Notes: a model not told the origin generated them from the sequence alone. A stretch of 64,000 nucleotides of DNA from an uncultured Ruminococcus sp. (GCA_902776945.1 CACYSH010000001.1:22882-86881), one strand, 5' to 3'; shown: positions 1 to 9,012, counted from the first letter of the stretch. Numbers and translations are program-made.

Positions 1-840
1 CATGTTGTAGGGCGACTGGATTATGGTACCCGTTAGGGTCTGATCCATAAGGAACGAGATCTCGGTATCGTTGGAATTGTAGCCGATAACTCTTACCTTG
101 CCTGAAAGATCCAGTTCGGAAACAGCGTCGCAGGCACCGATAGTCGATTTCTCGTTTGTGGTATAGATAAGTTTAAGATCAGGGTGGGCTTTTATAGCGT
201 CAATTGCCTGCTGCTTTGCGGAGGCAGAATCACCGTCGCAGGATACTTCGACAACAAACTGAATGCCTTCCGAGCCTTCACTTGCCTTTAAAGCCTGTTT
301 AAAGCCGTTTACACGGTCGCTGGCGGCGCTGGAAGTCTGGGAGTGCTTGATGATAGCTACTTTGCCCTTGCCGAAGAGAATGGAGTTGTTGGCGTTTCTT
401 CCCGCGATATTGCCTGCCGAAAGATTATCGGTGCCGATGTAGGAAACGCCTTTGAACGAGGTCGGAGCGTCGATCGCAATGAGCTTTATTCCGGCGTTCT
501 GTGCAGCGCTGAGGTCGTCGTTAAGAGCGGAGGGGTCATTGGGAGCAAAAACGATAGCCTTTGCTTTTTCGGCGATCGCCTGCTGAATGAGCTTTTTCTG
601 GGTATCAATATCATTCGTGTTCGTTGCGTTCTCGTATACGATGTTGTATCCAAGCTCGCTGCCTGCGTCCTCAGCGCCTTGCTGAACCAGATCCCAGAAC
701 TGAATGCCCTGCGACTGTCCGATAACATAAATAGTTTCCGTTTTTTGAGAACTGCCACAGCCCGAGCCTGCAAACGCCATTGAAAAAGCAAGAGCGCAGG
801 CGGTTATCCGCGATAGCAATCCGCGTTTTTTTCTGTTCAT
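1..840 (-). CDS. Sugar ABC transporter substrate-binding lipoprotein (3' end outside window)
   Basis: Translating the minus strand from the ATG at 840 gives a signal peptide with a basic start, a hydrophobic stretch and a lipobox-like cysteine at residue 28 (GSGCGSS). A type-1 periplasmic binding fold follows: YVIGQSQGIQFW, a QKKLIQQAIAEK helix, VFAPNDPSAL, and LIAIDAP. This is the Peripla_BP_4/RbsB-like family, which captures sugars or related small molecules at the outer face of the membrane and hands them to an ABC permease. 280 residues are visible; the family is usually 320-380, so the C-terminus lies beyond position 1. The ribosome site AAGGAGG sits 8 bases before the ATG. Permease and ATPase genes would be outside the window, so the substrate cannot be named. 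Confidence 0.88.
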   Translation of the reverse strand, partial: MNRKKRGLLSRITACALAFSMAFAGSGCGSSQKTETIYVIGQSQGIQFWDLVQQGAEDAGSELGYNIVYENATNTNDIDTQKKLIQQAIAEKAKAIVFAPNDPSALNDDLSAAQNAGIKLIAIDAPTSFKGVSYIGTDNLSAGNIAGRNANNSILFGKGKVAIIKHSQTSSAASDRVNGFKQALKASEGSEGIQFVVEVSCDGDSASAKQQAIDAIKAHPDLKLIYTTNEKSTIGACDAVSELDLSGKVRVIGYNSNDTEISFLMDQTLTGTIIQSPYNM

Positions 841-868
841 AATAAGCTGAACCTCCTTAATATGAAAT

Positions 869-897
869 ATTATAGCCGATTGTAAAACTCAAATCAA
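869..897 (-). promoter_or_regulatory. Sigma-A-type promoter of the binding-protein gene
   Basis: On the minus strand TTGATT and TATAAT are separated by 17 bases, about 30 bases upstream of the start codon at 840. Confidence 0.65.
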
Positions 898-1433
898 TGC
901 TGTAAATACGCAGATCTTGCAATTATGCAGGTGGGTTTTCCCGGATTTTTGAAGTTACAAATGGGCATAACCATTTCAAGATCTCCATATTGCAGCAAAT
1001 GACTTTTTTGACTTTTGCAGTCAGCTAATGAAATATTAGATTTCCCGCCAACGGGCAAGCGTACCGCGGGCAGGTGCCGCGCACATAAGAACGCGGTGTG
1101 TCCTTTTTGAAGGACATATATCCACAATTAATATTTTATCACAAAATCAACAAAAATACAAGCGGTAAGGGCTGACTATTATGACGAAATTTTTTTTATC
1201 TATTTGTGCAATATTAACCAACGCCGCAAAGGCTGCCGAAAAACCGCATTACAGGCGGCGCTTTCAGTATACCTTATTTATATAATTTATATATATTCCC
1301 GTATAAAAGCGACCGCGCTGCGGTCATTAATTTCGGATAAAAAAGCAGTCGGGCGGCAGCGGCGTTTAGTACGTTTTGCATACCAAAAATTGCTCTTGTA
1401 CATAAAAATTCACTTTTTTCTGTTGATTAATAC
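898..1433. other. Intergenic stretch without a recognisable gene
   Basis: Divergent intergenic region. Open frames here are short, lack a ribosome site and have no recognisable composition. A small GC-rich patch around 1040-1100 could fold, but I see no named RNA. Confidence 0.5.
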
Positions 1434-1462
1434 TTGACAACTTTATTAATAAGTGCTATACT
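1434..1462 (+). promoter_or_regulatory. Strong sigma-A-type promoter of the signalling cluster
   Basis: TTGACA, 17-base spacer, TATACT. It lies about 130 bases before the first gene of the 1.6-8.2 kb cluster, and no other equally good promoter is visible before the last gene of that cluster. Confidence 0.8.
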
Positions 1463-1590
1463 ATAAATAAGTGGATTTATATGAGGGTCGTTTGCGCACT
1501 TTTGCATGAACAGACGGCGGCCTCTGCAAGATATAAAATTATTAAATTATTAATGTGATATAAAATTATTAATGTCAGGAGAGTTGGTTT

Positions 1591-2634
1591 ATGCAGTGTG
1601 AAAAATGCCGTGCGGAGATCACGCCGGGCGAGCCTGTATGCCCCGAATGCGGAGCCTTGACGGTACAGAACGTCGAGGGCTTTGAATGTACCAAACAGAT
1701 CGAGCGTCAGCTGGCAGCCATGATAGATCAGCAGGGCAAGGAGGTCATAATGGACTCCAAGCTGTTCGTGGCTCTCATTCAGGATTTCGTGCCGGAATTT
1801 GATAAGGAACGCCGGCTGCTCATTAATATGCACAAGGCAGGGATCATCCACGATATGCTCGAGGAGGAGGATCAGTCGATAGGTATCTCGAAGGCAAGGG
1901 GATATATGCTCAACGACCTCTTTATAGCGGAACACGCCGCGGAATTTGTTCTCGTCTGCTTCTGCTATATGCTGGGCTGGCCGTATGAGTCTTCGATGAG
2001 AGAGAGGGAGCCCGAGGAGGAAGACGACGATTTTGATTCGATCGTGGAGGTGGCGGCACCCGTCAGCATGGAGGATAAGGTGTTCATGCCGATAGACGCG
2101 ACGCGCTTCCGCTTCAAAAAGGATATTCGCATTCCCGACGGCTACACCAAGATCGACAGCTTCTGCTTCGACGGCTGGAGCAGGCTGAAATCCGTGGTGC
2201 TTCCCGATTCGCTTATGGGTATCGGAGAATATGCTTTCTCGGAATGCACCAACCTGCGCAGCATCGAGATCCCCGAGCGCGTGAAGATCATCAAGGGCGG
2301 CGCATTCAACCAGTGCAGCAAGCTCACCATAATCAAGATACCCGACGGTATTCTTGAAATAGGCGACAATACGTTCGCATTCTGCGAGAGCCTGGCGGAG
2401 GTAGACGTTCCCCCGTCGGTCAGCAGTATCGGCGTACAGGCATTCGCGGGCTGCGACGCTCTGAAAAAGCTCTATCTGCCCGAAAGCGTCAAGTTCATTG
2501 ACGAAAGCGCGTTCCTCTACTGCCCGAACCTTACGATACATTGCTACGAAAATTCGTATGTGCATAAATTCTGTCTTGCTCACAAGATCAGAGTGGAAAC
2601 CGTTGCCAAGGGCGAGGGGCTTTCCAAGAAATAA
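1591..2634 (+). CDS. Zinc-ribbon protein with BspA-type leucine-rich repeats
   Basis: 347 residues, no signal peptide, so probably cytoplasmic. The N-terminus is a zinc ribbon with Cys3, Cys6, Cys17 and Cys20. A helical middle part ends in an acidic stretch (EEEDDD near residue 145). From about residue 175 onward there are five or six LRR_5/BspA-like repeats of about 23 residues, each with an IP...V..I...AF..C..L pattern. Such repeats normally mediate protein binding. The start is supported by AGGAGAG 9 bases upstream. It is the first gene after the promoter at 1434 and is followed 38 bases later by the kinase gene, so it may be a scaffold or substrate of the kinase/phosphatase module (inference). 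A second protein of the same architecture is encoded at 61205. Confidence 0.85.
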   Translation: MQCEKCRAEITPGEPVCPECGALTVQNVEGFECTKQIERQLAAMIDQQGKEVIMDSKLFVALIQDFVPEFDKERRLLINMHKAGIIHDMLEEEDQSIGISKARGYMLNDLFIAEHAAEFVLVCFCYMLGWPYESSMREREPEEEDDDFDSIVEVAAPVSMEDKVFMPIDATRFRFKKDIRIPDGYTKIDSFCFDGWSRLKSVVLPDSLMGIGEYAFSECTNLRSIEIPERVKIIKGGAFNQCSKLTIIKIPDGILEIGDNTFAFCESLAEVDVPPSVSSIGVQAFAGCDALKKLYLPESVKFIDESAFLYCPNLTIHCYENSYVHKFCLAHKIRVETVAKGEGLSKK

Positions 2635-2672
2635 TCATCATTTACAATAAGTGGAAGGAATGAGATCAAGAA

Positions 2673-4016
2673 ATGGTAGAGCTTAAAATTGGTCAGGAGG
2701 TCGAGCTGGAATACGGCGGAAAGTGCAAGGTGCTGAAGCTCATAGGAAGCGGCGGTCAGGGTCATGTTTACCTCGTCGAATTTAACAGCACCAACTGGGC
2801 TTTGAAATGGTATGACATCGACAAGATGAGAAAGCCCAAGGAGTTCAGGAAAAATATACAGAACAATATCAACGACGGTCCTCCCTCGAATAAGTTCCTG
2901 TGGCCTAAATATCTTACCAAGGATATGCCCGACGGCACCTTCGGCTACCTTATGGAGCTGAAGCCCGATAACTTCGATTCGTTCGTGGATATACTCAATA
3001 CCTACAAGCTCGTTATCGACCCGCAGACAGGTCACGCAGTAAAGCGCCCTGTACGGTTCAGCAGTCTTTTCGCTATGGTAACAGCTGTAATAAATATTGT
3101 AAACGCTTTCAGACAGCTCCACCGCTCAGGTAAGAGCTATCAGGATCTGAATGACGGCGGCTTCTTTATAAATGTTGATACGGGTGCCGTGCTTGTCTGT
3201 GACTGCGATAATATCGCTCCCGACGGCTCGAACTTCGGTATCGGCGGAAAGCCCGGATATATGGCTCCCGAGGTAGTAAGAGGTATCGCCAAGCCTAACG
3301 TTCAGACAGATAAATATTCGCTCGCGGTCGTACTCTTCAAGCTGCTTTTCAGGGGCGACCCTATGGAGGGCGAGAAGGTCGTAAAGGACGTATGCCTGAC
3401 AGAGGCTTCCGAGCTTCGCCACTACGGCTCCAACGCGATATTCGTTTACGACCCCGACAACGACACCAACCGCCCGATAAGAGGCATTCACGACAACGTT
3501 ATCAAGTTCTGGAGACTTTACCCCGATTACATCAAGGACGCATTTATCCAGTCCTTTACCGCAGGTATCTCCGAGCCTAACAAGCGCATAATAGAAAACG
3601 AGTGGCAGAAGCTGTTTATCAGGCTCCGCAGCGAGATAATCACTTGCGGCTGCGGCAGAACGAACTTCACCTCGATGTTTGAAAAGCCCACCGATAATAC
3701 CTATAAATGCCCCAAGTGCGGTATGGAATTTGTAACATTAGGTTTCTCTAACCGTGATTTCCGTATGCCGCTCTATATAGGTTGCCGTTTCTTCGAATGC
3801 GAGATAGACCCCGATTCCGACGACTTCCTGCACGTTGCGGGCGAGCTCGTCGAGAATAAGCTCAAACCCGGCGTGCTCGGCATCAAGAACTGTTCCGAAA
3901 AGACCTGGAGGGCGAAAATGCCGGACGGTCAGTTCTATGATATAGCTCCCGGAAAGGGTTTCCCCGTGTGGAAGGGTCTTGAGATCGACTTCGGCGCGGT
4001 AAAAGCAAAGATATGA
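2673..4016 (+). CDS. Divergent Ser/Thr protein kinase with C-terminal zinc ribbon
   Basis: 447 residues. A kinase fold is recognisable: glycine loop GSGGQGHVYLV (25-35), the ATP-anchoring lysine in ALKWY (Lys45), a catalytic loop YQDLNDGGFFIN in which Asp158 aligns with the HRD aspartate, Asp177 in CDCDN in place of DFG, and the APE motif at 198-200. The lysine and asparagine that usually follow the catalytic aspartate are replaced, so it is an unusual but probably active kinase. After the kinase domain comes a zinc ribbon (CGCG...CPKCG, about 327-353) and a C-terminal beta-rich part. Together with the vWA gene (4082) and PP2C gene (4928) it forms the kinase/vWA/phosphatase triad known from TerY-type stress systems. 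Substrate unknown. Confidence 0.85.
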   Translation: MVELKIGQEVELEYGGKCKVLKLIGSGGQGHVYLVEFNSTNWALKWYDIDKMRKPKEFRKNIQNNINDGPPSNKFLWPKYLTKDMPDGTFGYLMELKPDNFDSFVDILNTYKLVIDPQTGHAVKRPVRFSSLFAMVTAVINIVNAFRQLHRSGKSYQDLNDGGFFINVDTGAVLVCDCDNIAPDGSNFGIGGKPGYMAPEVVRGIAKPNVQTDKYSLAVVLFKLLFRGDPMEGEKVVKDVCLTEASELRHYGSNAIFVYDPDNDTNRPIRGIHDNVIKFWRLYPDYIKDAFIQSFTAGISEPNKRIIENEWQKLFIRLRSEIITCGCGRTNFTSMFEKPTDNTYKCPKCGMEFVTLGFSNRDFRMPLYIGCRFFECEIDPDSDDFLHVAGELVENKLKPGVLGIKNCSEKTWRAKMPDGQFYDIAPGKGFPVWKGLEIDFGAVKAKI

Positions 4017-4081
4017 GAGAGTTTGCGGCTTGAAAGCTATATAAATGTAAATAAGCTGATACGAAAGGGAGTTTGTATTTT

Positions 4082-4879
4082 ATGAGCAAAGATAATACCA
4101 AGGGTTACAGCGGGCTGCTTGACTTTGACGATGACGACCCGCTCAATGCTACCGCAGTTTCTAAAAAGAGCCTGGTAATCTTCTTCCTGATAGATACCTC
4201 GGGAAGTATGAAGGGCAAAAAAATGGGTGAGCTTAATACCGTTATGGAAGAGCTTATCCCCGAGATCAGAAGAGTCGGCGAGGCTGATACAGACGTTAAG
4301 ATCGCCGTACTCACATTCTCTACCGACGTAAGGTGGATGTACTCGCAGCCTATCTCTATTGAGGAATTTGAATGGGCAAGGCTCCGCGCCGACGGCGTTA
4401 CCAGCATGGGCGAGGCTTTCAAGGAGCTTTCGATAAGAATGTCGAGAGGTCAGTTCCTTAACTCTCCTTCGCTTTCCTTCGCGCCCGTTATATTCCTTAT
4501 GACGGACGGCTATCCCTCCGACGACTACAAGGCGGGTCTTAAACTGCTCAAGGCGAACAGCTGGTACAAGTTCGGTCTGAAAGCCGCGCTTGGTATCGGT
4601 AACGAGGCTAACGACGATATGCTCGCGGAATTTACCGGTTCCAAGGAGACAGTAGTTCACGCTTATTCGGGCGGACAGCTCGCACAGATGATCAAGATCG
4701 TAGCCGTTACCGCTTCGCAGATAGGTTCGAAGTCCATGACCCTTTCCGACGAGAACGATAAGGAGCTTCAGGATGAGGACGTATTCGCTGCCAAGCAGAC
4801 CCTGCTCGGTCAGCAGATCCAGGAGCTTGTCGGAAATCAGAACGACGGCGACACAGTGCCTTTCGATACCGGTTGGTAA
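4082..4879 (+). CDS. TerY-like von Willebrand factor A domain protein
   Basis: 265 residues, almost entirely one vWA domain. The metal-ion-dependent adhesion site is intact: DTSGS (Asp38-Ser42), Thr107 in GVTSMG and Asp142 in MTDGYP. No signal peptide or membrane segment, so it acts inside the cell. The ATG at 4082 is preferred because AAAGGGA lies 11 bases upstream; a TTG nine bases earlier would leave too little spacing. In TerY-type modules the vWA protein is co-encoded with a kinase and a PP2C phosphatase, as here, and probably serves as a metal-dependent adaptor or phosphorylation target. An acidic run (DFDDDDP) precedes the domain. Confidence 0.87.
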   Translation: MSKDNTKGYSGLLDFDDDDPLNATAVSKKSLVIFFLIDTSGSMKGKKMGELNTVMEELIPEIRRVGEADTDVKIAVLTFSTDVRWMYSQPISIEEFEWARLRADGVTSMGEAFKELSIRMSRGQFLNSPSLSFAPVIFLMTDGYPSDDYKAGLKLLKANSWYKFGLKAALGIGNEANDDMLAEFTGSKETVVHAYSGGQLAQMIKIVAVTASQIGSKSMTLSDENDKELQDEDVFAAKQTLLGQQIQELVGNQNDGDTVPFDTGW

Positions 4880-4927
4880 TTCGTATTTGAGACACTACTG
4901 ACCTATCGAAAGGAGAAGCTGATACAG

Positions 4928-5884
4928 ATGTTTAATGGTTTTAGCCACTCGGTAATGGGTGCGAGCCATGAGGCCAAGAATATAGTGTGCCAGGACAGCT
5001 CGGCACACAAGGTTCACGACAAGTACGCCATTTGCGTGGTTGCCGACGGACATGGAAGTAAAAAACACTTCCGAAGCAACATCGGCTCACGCTGCGCCGT
5101 TGAGGCAACCGTGGAGACGATAGAAAGATTTTATGAGAATGTGGACGAGCTGGAAACTAACCTTCCGGCAAATTCCAAGCTCATAATCAGAAATATCGAA
5201 AAGCAGATAATCGCCAACTGGAATGTCAAGGTAATGGAGCATCTGCTTCACAATCCCATCACCGACGAGGAAAAGAGACCATTTACTGTATTGGAGTTCG
5301 AGGCGATACCGCCCGAATCCTATTACGGTACTACTCTTATAGCAGCTGTTATCGGCAGGGATTATACTTTCGGGCTTCAAATCGGCGACGGCAGCCTTGT
5401 GGCTGTTTTCGACGATGCGTGGACTATCATGCCTATGGACTATGAGGAGTCGAATCCTGCGAATATCACCGCTTCGATGTGCAACTCAAACGCGGCTTCT
5501 ATGTTCGACAGCTTTTACAAGAGGGATAAAGTGCCGCTGGCGCTGTTTGCTTCGACCGACGGTCTTTATACCTCTTTCGGAAGTGACAGTGATTTTCTTG
5601 ATTATCACACTATCCTTTGCAGCCAGCTGGGCGATCTGAAAAATTTTGAGCCTTCAATAGTTAAGAATTTACAGAAAAGATCGCACTTCGGCACAGAGGA
5701 CGACATTTCGCTTTCGTGTGTATTTAATGACGAACTGCTTGCGGCAAAGCAGCATATCGTGAACGATAAGGTTACTGAAAACCGTGAGCTTGCCAAGTCA
5801 AGAAAGAAAGAGCTTATGCGCGATATGCACAAACAGAGAGACGAGGTCGTAAAAAGACGCGCTGAGGAGTTACACAAGCGCTGA
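4928..5884 (+). CDS. PP2C-family protein phosphatase
   Basis: 318 residues with PP2C-type signatures: CQDSS near residue 21-25, VVADGHGSKKH (38-47) carrying metal-binding Asp40 and Gly41, a GTTLIAAVIGRDY strand pair, IGDGSL, and ASTDGLYTS near residue 213. These residues bind the two metal ions that activate water for phosphoserine/threonine hydrolysis. The C-terminal 50 residues are charged and probably a coiled coil (KSRKKELMRDMHKQ). GAAAGGAGAAGC precedes the ATG. It is the third member of the kinase/vWA/phosphatase triad and would reverse the kinase at 2673 (inference from context). Confidence 0.85.
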   Translation: MFNGFSHSVMGASHEAKNIVCQDSSAHKVHDKYAICVVADGHGSKKHFRSNIGSRCAVEATVETIERFYENVDELETNLPANSKLIIRNIEKQIIANWNVKVMEHLLHNPITDEEKRPFTVLEFEAIPPESYYGTTLIAAVIGRDYTFGLQIGDGSLVAVFDDAWTIMPMDYEESNPANITASMCNSNAASMFDSFYKRDKVPLALFASTDGLYTSFGSDSDFLDYHTILCSQLGDLKNFEPSIVKNLQKRSHFGTEDDISLSCVFNDELLAAKQHIVNDKVTENRELAKSRKKELMRDMHKQRDEVVKRRAEELHKR

Positions 5885-5941
5885 ACCACACTTGCAATAT
5901 AAATTGCTTGCTATATTTTTATTGAATGGGGAATTTTTAAA

Positions 5942-6862
5942 ATGGGAAATAAAAACAGGAAAGATAATATTCCGGTGCTGATATTGTGCTCGCTGGTATT
6001 TAATGGCTGCGCTGCGTATAATGCAATATCAGCAAGTCACGGTCACAACGGACTTGCAGGAGTAATCGGTCAGATAGAAGTTGTGGCTTCGCTGCTGATG
6101 GTGCTGTTTGCCTTTAAGAAGGGCTTTATTGCGGGCTGCATATTTAATGGCGTAAACGCATTTTTCGTACTTTTTATGCAGGTGATCAAAGCCGATAATA
6201 AGGGTGCACTTCCGGGCTGTGCGGTTTCGCTCATCTCTATCGTTACGCTTTCGATAATCTATCACTACGTTAAAAAGACCAGAAAGATCAACGATGAGCT
6301 TTCCGAAAGCTATGAAAAGGCGGTAGAGCAGGCTAATCTGCTTAAAGAAAAGGACGAATCGCTCCAATTCCTTGCCTATTACGACACGCTTACAGCAATG
6401 CCCAACAGAGCGATGTTTATAGATAACCTTAACGAAAGACTGAAAGAATCGAAAAACACCACGATACTTTACATAGACCTTGATAATTTCAGACATATCA
6501 ACGATACCTTCGGACATAACCTCGGAGACGATCTGCTGAAGATCTATGCGGAAAGGCTCAACAAGCTCTGCGGTAAAGAAATTTTTGCCGCTAAGATAGG
6601 CGGCGACGAGTTCGGCATAATCCTGGGCGAGGAGTATGCACCCGCTGAAATGGTGAACAACTTCGCCGCAAACGTGGCAAGAGAGTTTTCCGAGCCTATC
6701 AATATAAGAGGAGATGTCTTTTCCATAACAGCCAGTTTTGGCGCTTCAAATTTCCCGAATGATACCCGCAGCGCGGAGGATCTGTTCCGGTGTGCCGAGA
6801 CTGCGATGTTTACCGCAAAGGCTAACGGCAAGAATCAGCTTTGCTTCTACGTCAGAAGATAA
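5942..6862 (+). CDS. Membrane diguanylate cyclase (GGDEF) protein
   Basis: 306 residues. Three to four hydrophobic segments lie within residues 10-110, followed by a coiled-coil linker (about 115-142) and one GGDEF domain starting at YYDTLTAMPNR. The active-site motif IGGDEF (219-224) is intact, so synthesis of cyclic di-GMP is likely. The RxxD inhibitory site usually found just upstream is absent (GKEIFAAKI), so product inhibition through that site is not expected. It lies 57 bases after the phosphatase gene and in the same direction, so it may belong to the same transcript; a functional link with the triad is only suggested by position. Confidence 0.88.
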   Translation: MGNKNRKDNIPVLILCSLVFNGCAAYNAISASHGHNGLAGVIGQIEVVASLLMVLFAFKKGFIAGCIFNGVNAFFVLFMQVIKADNKGALPGCAVSLISIVTLSIIYHYVKKTRKINDELSESYEKAVEQANLLKEKDESLQFLAYYDTLTAMPNRAMFIDNLNERLKESKNTTILYIDLDNFRHINDTFGHNLGDDLLKIYAERLNKLCGKEIFAAKIGGDEFGIILGEEYAPAEMVNNFAANVAREFSEPINIRGDVFSITASFGASNFPNDTRSAEDLFRCAETAMFTAKANGKNQLCFYVRR

Positions 6863-6937
6863 CTGTGAATTGCTTATTGCAGCAACGCTGCATCAATAAA
6901 ATTTCAAAATCTCACGAAAGGAAAATTGGTGTATAAT

Positions 6938-8224
6938 ATGGAAATTGGCGCATTTTACAATACTGCAATATCCTTCGCGGATAAAGTAAAGCAGGAAAAA
7001 CCAAATTTTGCCGAGGGCACCGATGCCTCTGTTTCCCTTATCATGACAGACAAGCAGGAGATCTTCTCCGGCGTGTCCAGCGTTAAGTTCGTTGAGGGAT
7101 CCGTGGCTCCTTTGCATTCCGAGGAAGCCGCCGTAGCTGCTATGCTGACCGCGGGCGAGACAGTAGCAAAGCAGATGATAACAGTGGATTTCGCGGAACA
7201 CAATGTGCTTAAGCCCTGCGGCGAGTGCATTGATAAGCTGATAAAAATGAACGAAGCAAATGCCGATTGCGATGTGTCGCTTTCGCCCGAGGAATCCGTA
7301 AAGGCTCTGGCGCTTAAAGCGATCAATTCTCCCGAAGATGATTTTATGTCCGGCTTTGAGGACGCAGATTCTCCCGAGCTTGGCGCTCCCGCAGACTTTG
7401 TTGCGGGCTTTGAGGTCGATGAATCGAATCCTTTCGCCTTTGATGCGGATTCCTCTGCGGACGCTCCCGATGTTGTAGCCTTTGCAGGCTCCGGCACAAC
7501 GCAGAAACCGACGGCGCAGCCTTTCGGCGCTACTCCTGTTCAGTCGGTTCCGCTGCGTACTCAGCAGCCTATGGGCGGTGGATTTACTTCGAATCAGGGT
7601 TTTGGTATGCCTCAGCAGGGTTTTCCGCAGCAGGGCTATCCTCAGCAGGGCTACCCGCAGCAGGGTTATCCGCAGCAGGGTTATGCGCAGCCGGGATTCC
7701 AGCAGGCTGGCTATCCGCAGCAAGGTTTCCAGCAGGGCTACCCGCAGCAGGGCGGTTATCCCCAGCAGGGCGGTTATCCGCAGCAGGGCGGCTATCCCCA
7801 GCAGGGCGGTTATCCGCAGCAGGGCAGCTATCCTCAGCAGGGCGGCGGCTTGGGCATGAACAGCCAGTTTATGAATAATCCGCTGGCTGGCGCTGCACCG
7901 TATCCGCAGCAGAGACAGGGCGGCTCGGTTCATATAACGGGCGCGGGCGCTACCAGCCGTTACCAGGGTCAGGCGCTTTCGCAGAGCCAAAGCTCGGTTC
8001 TTTCGCAGAATCTTGGCGGAAAAGCGGGCGCTTTCAGAAAGCGTTTCGACAGTATGTTCGATGACGACGACGATGATACCACTACCGAATCGGCGGCGGA
8101 TACATCGGCAGCCGACGGCGACGAAGCGACCGAAGCTAACGGCGGAATGAGCAAGAGCGATCTGCTCAAGATGCAGAAGGAAAGAAAGAAAGTCGCAAAG
8201 AACAATTCCAAATTCAGAAGATGA
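6938..8224 (+). CDS. Cytidine-deaminase-like domain fused to a Pro/Gln/Gly/Tyr repeat tail
   Basis: 428 residues. The first 110 residues resemble the cytidine deaminase fold: a strand pair ending in SGVSSVKF, then [11 protein letters not shown] (His60, Glu62) and [10 protein letters not shown] (Cys94, Cys97). These are the zinc ligands and proton-shuttling glutamate of the family in correct order and spacing. An acidic linker follows, then about 80 residues of repeated [10 protein letters not shown] units (coded by 7611-7848), then a charged C-terminus ([15 protein letters not shown]). The start ATG is supported by AAAGGA 16 bases upstream; an earlier TTG at 6926 is less likely. It is the last gene of the signalling cluster, 75 bases after the GGDEF gene, and is followed by a strong terminator. 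The substrate (free nucleoside, nucleic acid or none) is unknown. Confidence 0.78.
   Translation: MEIGAFYNTAISFADKVKQEKPNFAEGTDASVSLIMTDKQEIFSGVSSVKFVEGSVAPLHSEEAAVAAMLTAGETVAKQMITVDFAEHNVLKPCGECIDKLIKMNEANADCDVSLSPEESVKALALKAINSPEDDFMSGFEDADSPELGAPADFVAGFEVDESNPFAFDADSSADAPDVVAFAGSGTTQKPTAQPFGATPVQSVPLRTQQPMGGGFTSNQGFGMPQQGFPQQGYPQQGYPQQGYPQQGYAQPGFQQAGYPQQGFQQGYPQQGGYPQQGGYPQQGGYPQQGGYPQQGSYPQQGGGLGMNSQFMNNPLAGAAPYPQQRQGGSVHITGAGATSRYQGQALSQSQSSVLSQNLGGKAGAFRKRFDSMFDDDDDDTTTESAADTSAADGDEATEANGGMSKSDLLKMQKERKKVAKNNSKFRR
7611..7848 (+). repeat. Tandem coding repeat (QQGYP units)
   Basis: About 15 imperfect copies of a 15-18 base unit around CAGCAGGGCTATCCG, in frame within the deaminase-like gene. 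The copies are close enough at the DNA level to vary by slippage. Confidence 0.85.
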
Positions 8225-8254
8225 TAATTTGCTCATACTCATAAATAAAATTCT

Positions 8255-8284
8255 CCCCCGCCGGGCTATCGGCGGGGGATTTTT
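8255..8284 (+). terminator. Rho-independent terminator of the signalling cluster
   Basis: Perfect stem CCCCCGCCG / CGGCGGGGG with a 6-base loop, followed by ATTTTT, 30 bases after the stop of the deaminase-like gene. Confidence 0.9.
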
Positions 8285-8360
8285 GCATTTGTTCACGCGC
8301 CCGCGGCATAAACAACAAAAAGCCGCGCATTTCTGCACGGCTCTGTATAGAAAGGATATG

Positions 8361-8888
8361 TTATTTAAATTCAATGCCCCAGTTAGAACTTACCTTACGG
8401 TACAATTTTAGCTTGACGCTTGATTTTTGCTGACGATACATATAAAAAACACCAATAATAGCTACTACCGAAAGAACGCCGCCGACAATAAACGCCAAAG
8501 ATGTCTTGTCAAGAACATTCTTGAAAATAATTATCGAAAGCACCCAGACAATAACGAGCGCAACCGCAATGATCGGCAGACAGAAAGAAGTAAAGCTCCT
8601 GTTCATGACCTTGATGTAGTGCAGTATCTCCTTATTGCTGAAATTCTCATAATAACGTGCAATGAAAGTATCGGGAGCCGCCCATTTGCAGAAATCCTTC
8701 AGTGTTTCGAACTGTATATTATAATCCTGCCCGGTATCGGTAACACGATACTTGACATTTATACCCGAAGTGTCATCGGAACCCATTATGTGAACCATTG
8801 TACCGGCTCTCGCCTGATTACTAATGTTTTTGCACACAAGAAACTTTCTGTCAACAGCTTCGTCGATATTGTTGAGCAAATACGTCAT
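8361..8888 (-). CDS. Hypothetical protein with two membrane segments
   Basis: 175 residues. The N-terminal 90 residues are soluble and contain no motif I recognise (KFLVCKN, ARYYENFSNKE). Two hydrophobic stretches follow (about 98-121 and 129-148), then a basic C-terminal tail, so both ends probably face the cytoplasm. The ATG at 8888 is chosen because GGAAGGAAG precedes it at proper spacing; an upstream in-frame start at 8969 has no ribosome site. It converges on the terminator at 8255 and has its own promoter at 8984. Confidence 0.7.
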   Translation of the reverse strand: MTYLLNNIDEAVDRKFLVCKNISNQARAGTMVHIMGSDDTSGINVKYRVTDTGQDYNIQFETLKDFCKWAAPDTFIARYYENFSNKEILHYIKVMNRSFTSFCLPIIAVALVIVWVLSIIIFKNVLDKTSLAFIVGGVLSVVAIIGVFYMYRQQKSSVKLKLYRKVSSNWGIEFK

Positions 8889-8983
8889 ATAGATCTTCCT
8901 TCCCTGATGTATGAATATGAAATATTGAGCAAAGCTCCCGCTTCCTGAAAGCGTCGTCTTTAATCGCAATATACTTATTATAT

Positions 8984-9012
8984 ATTATACCACGTTTCTT
9001 TTAAAAATGCAA
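8984..9012 (-). promoter_or_regulatory. Promoter of the two-membrane-segment hypothetical
   Basis: TTGCAT, 17-base spacer, TATAAT on the minus strand. It implies a 5' leader of about 90 bases. Confidence 0.55.

Noticed and set aside
343-783. Open frame of 146 codons on the plus strand
   Set aside because: It lies entirely antisense to the sugar-binding lipoprotein gene, has no ribosome site and has no protein-like composition.
1477-2583. 368-codon open frame on the minus strand
   Set aside because: Antisense shadow of the zinc-ribbon/LRR gene; the plus-strand frame has a promoter, a ribosome site and clear repeats.
6893-8374. 493-codon minus-strand frame rich in LLRIALLRI repeats
   Set aside because: Complement of the CAG/GGC-rich PQQGY tandem repeat; the repeated leucine pattern is an artefact of the coding repeat on the other strand.
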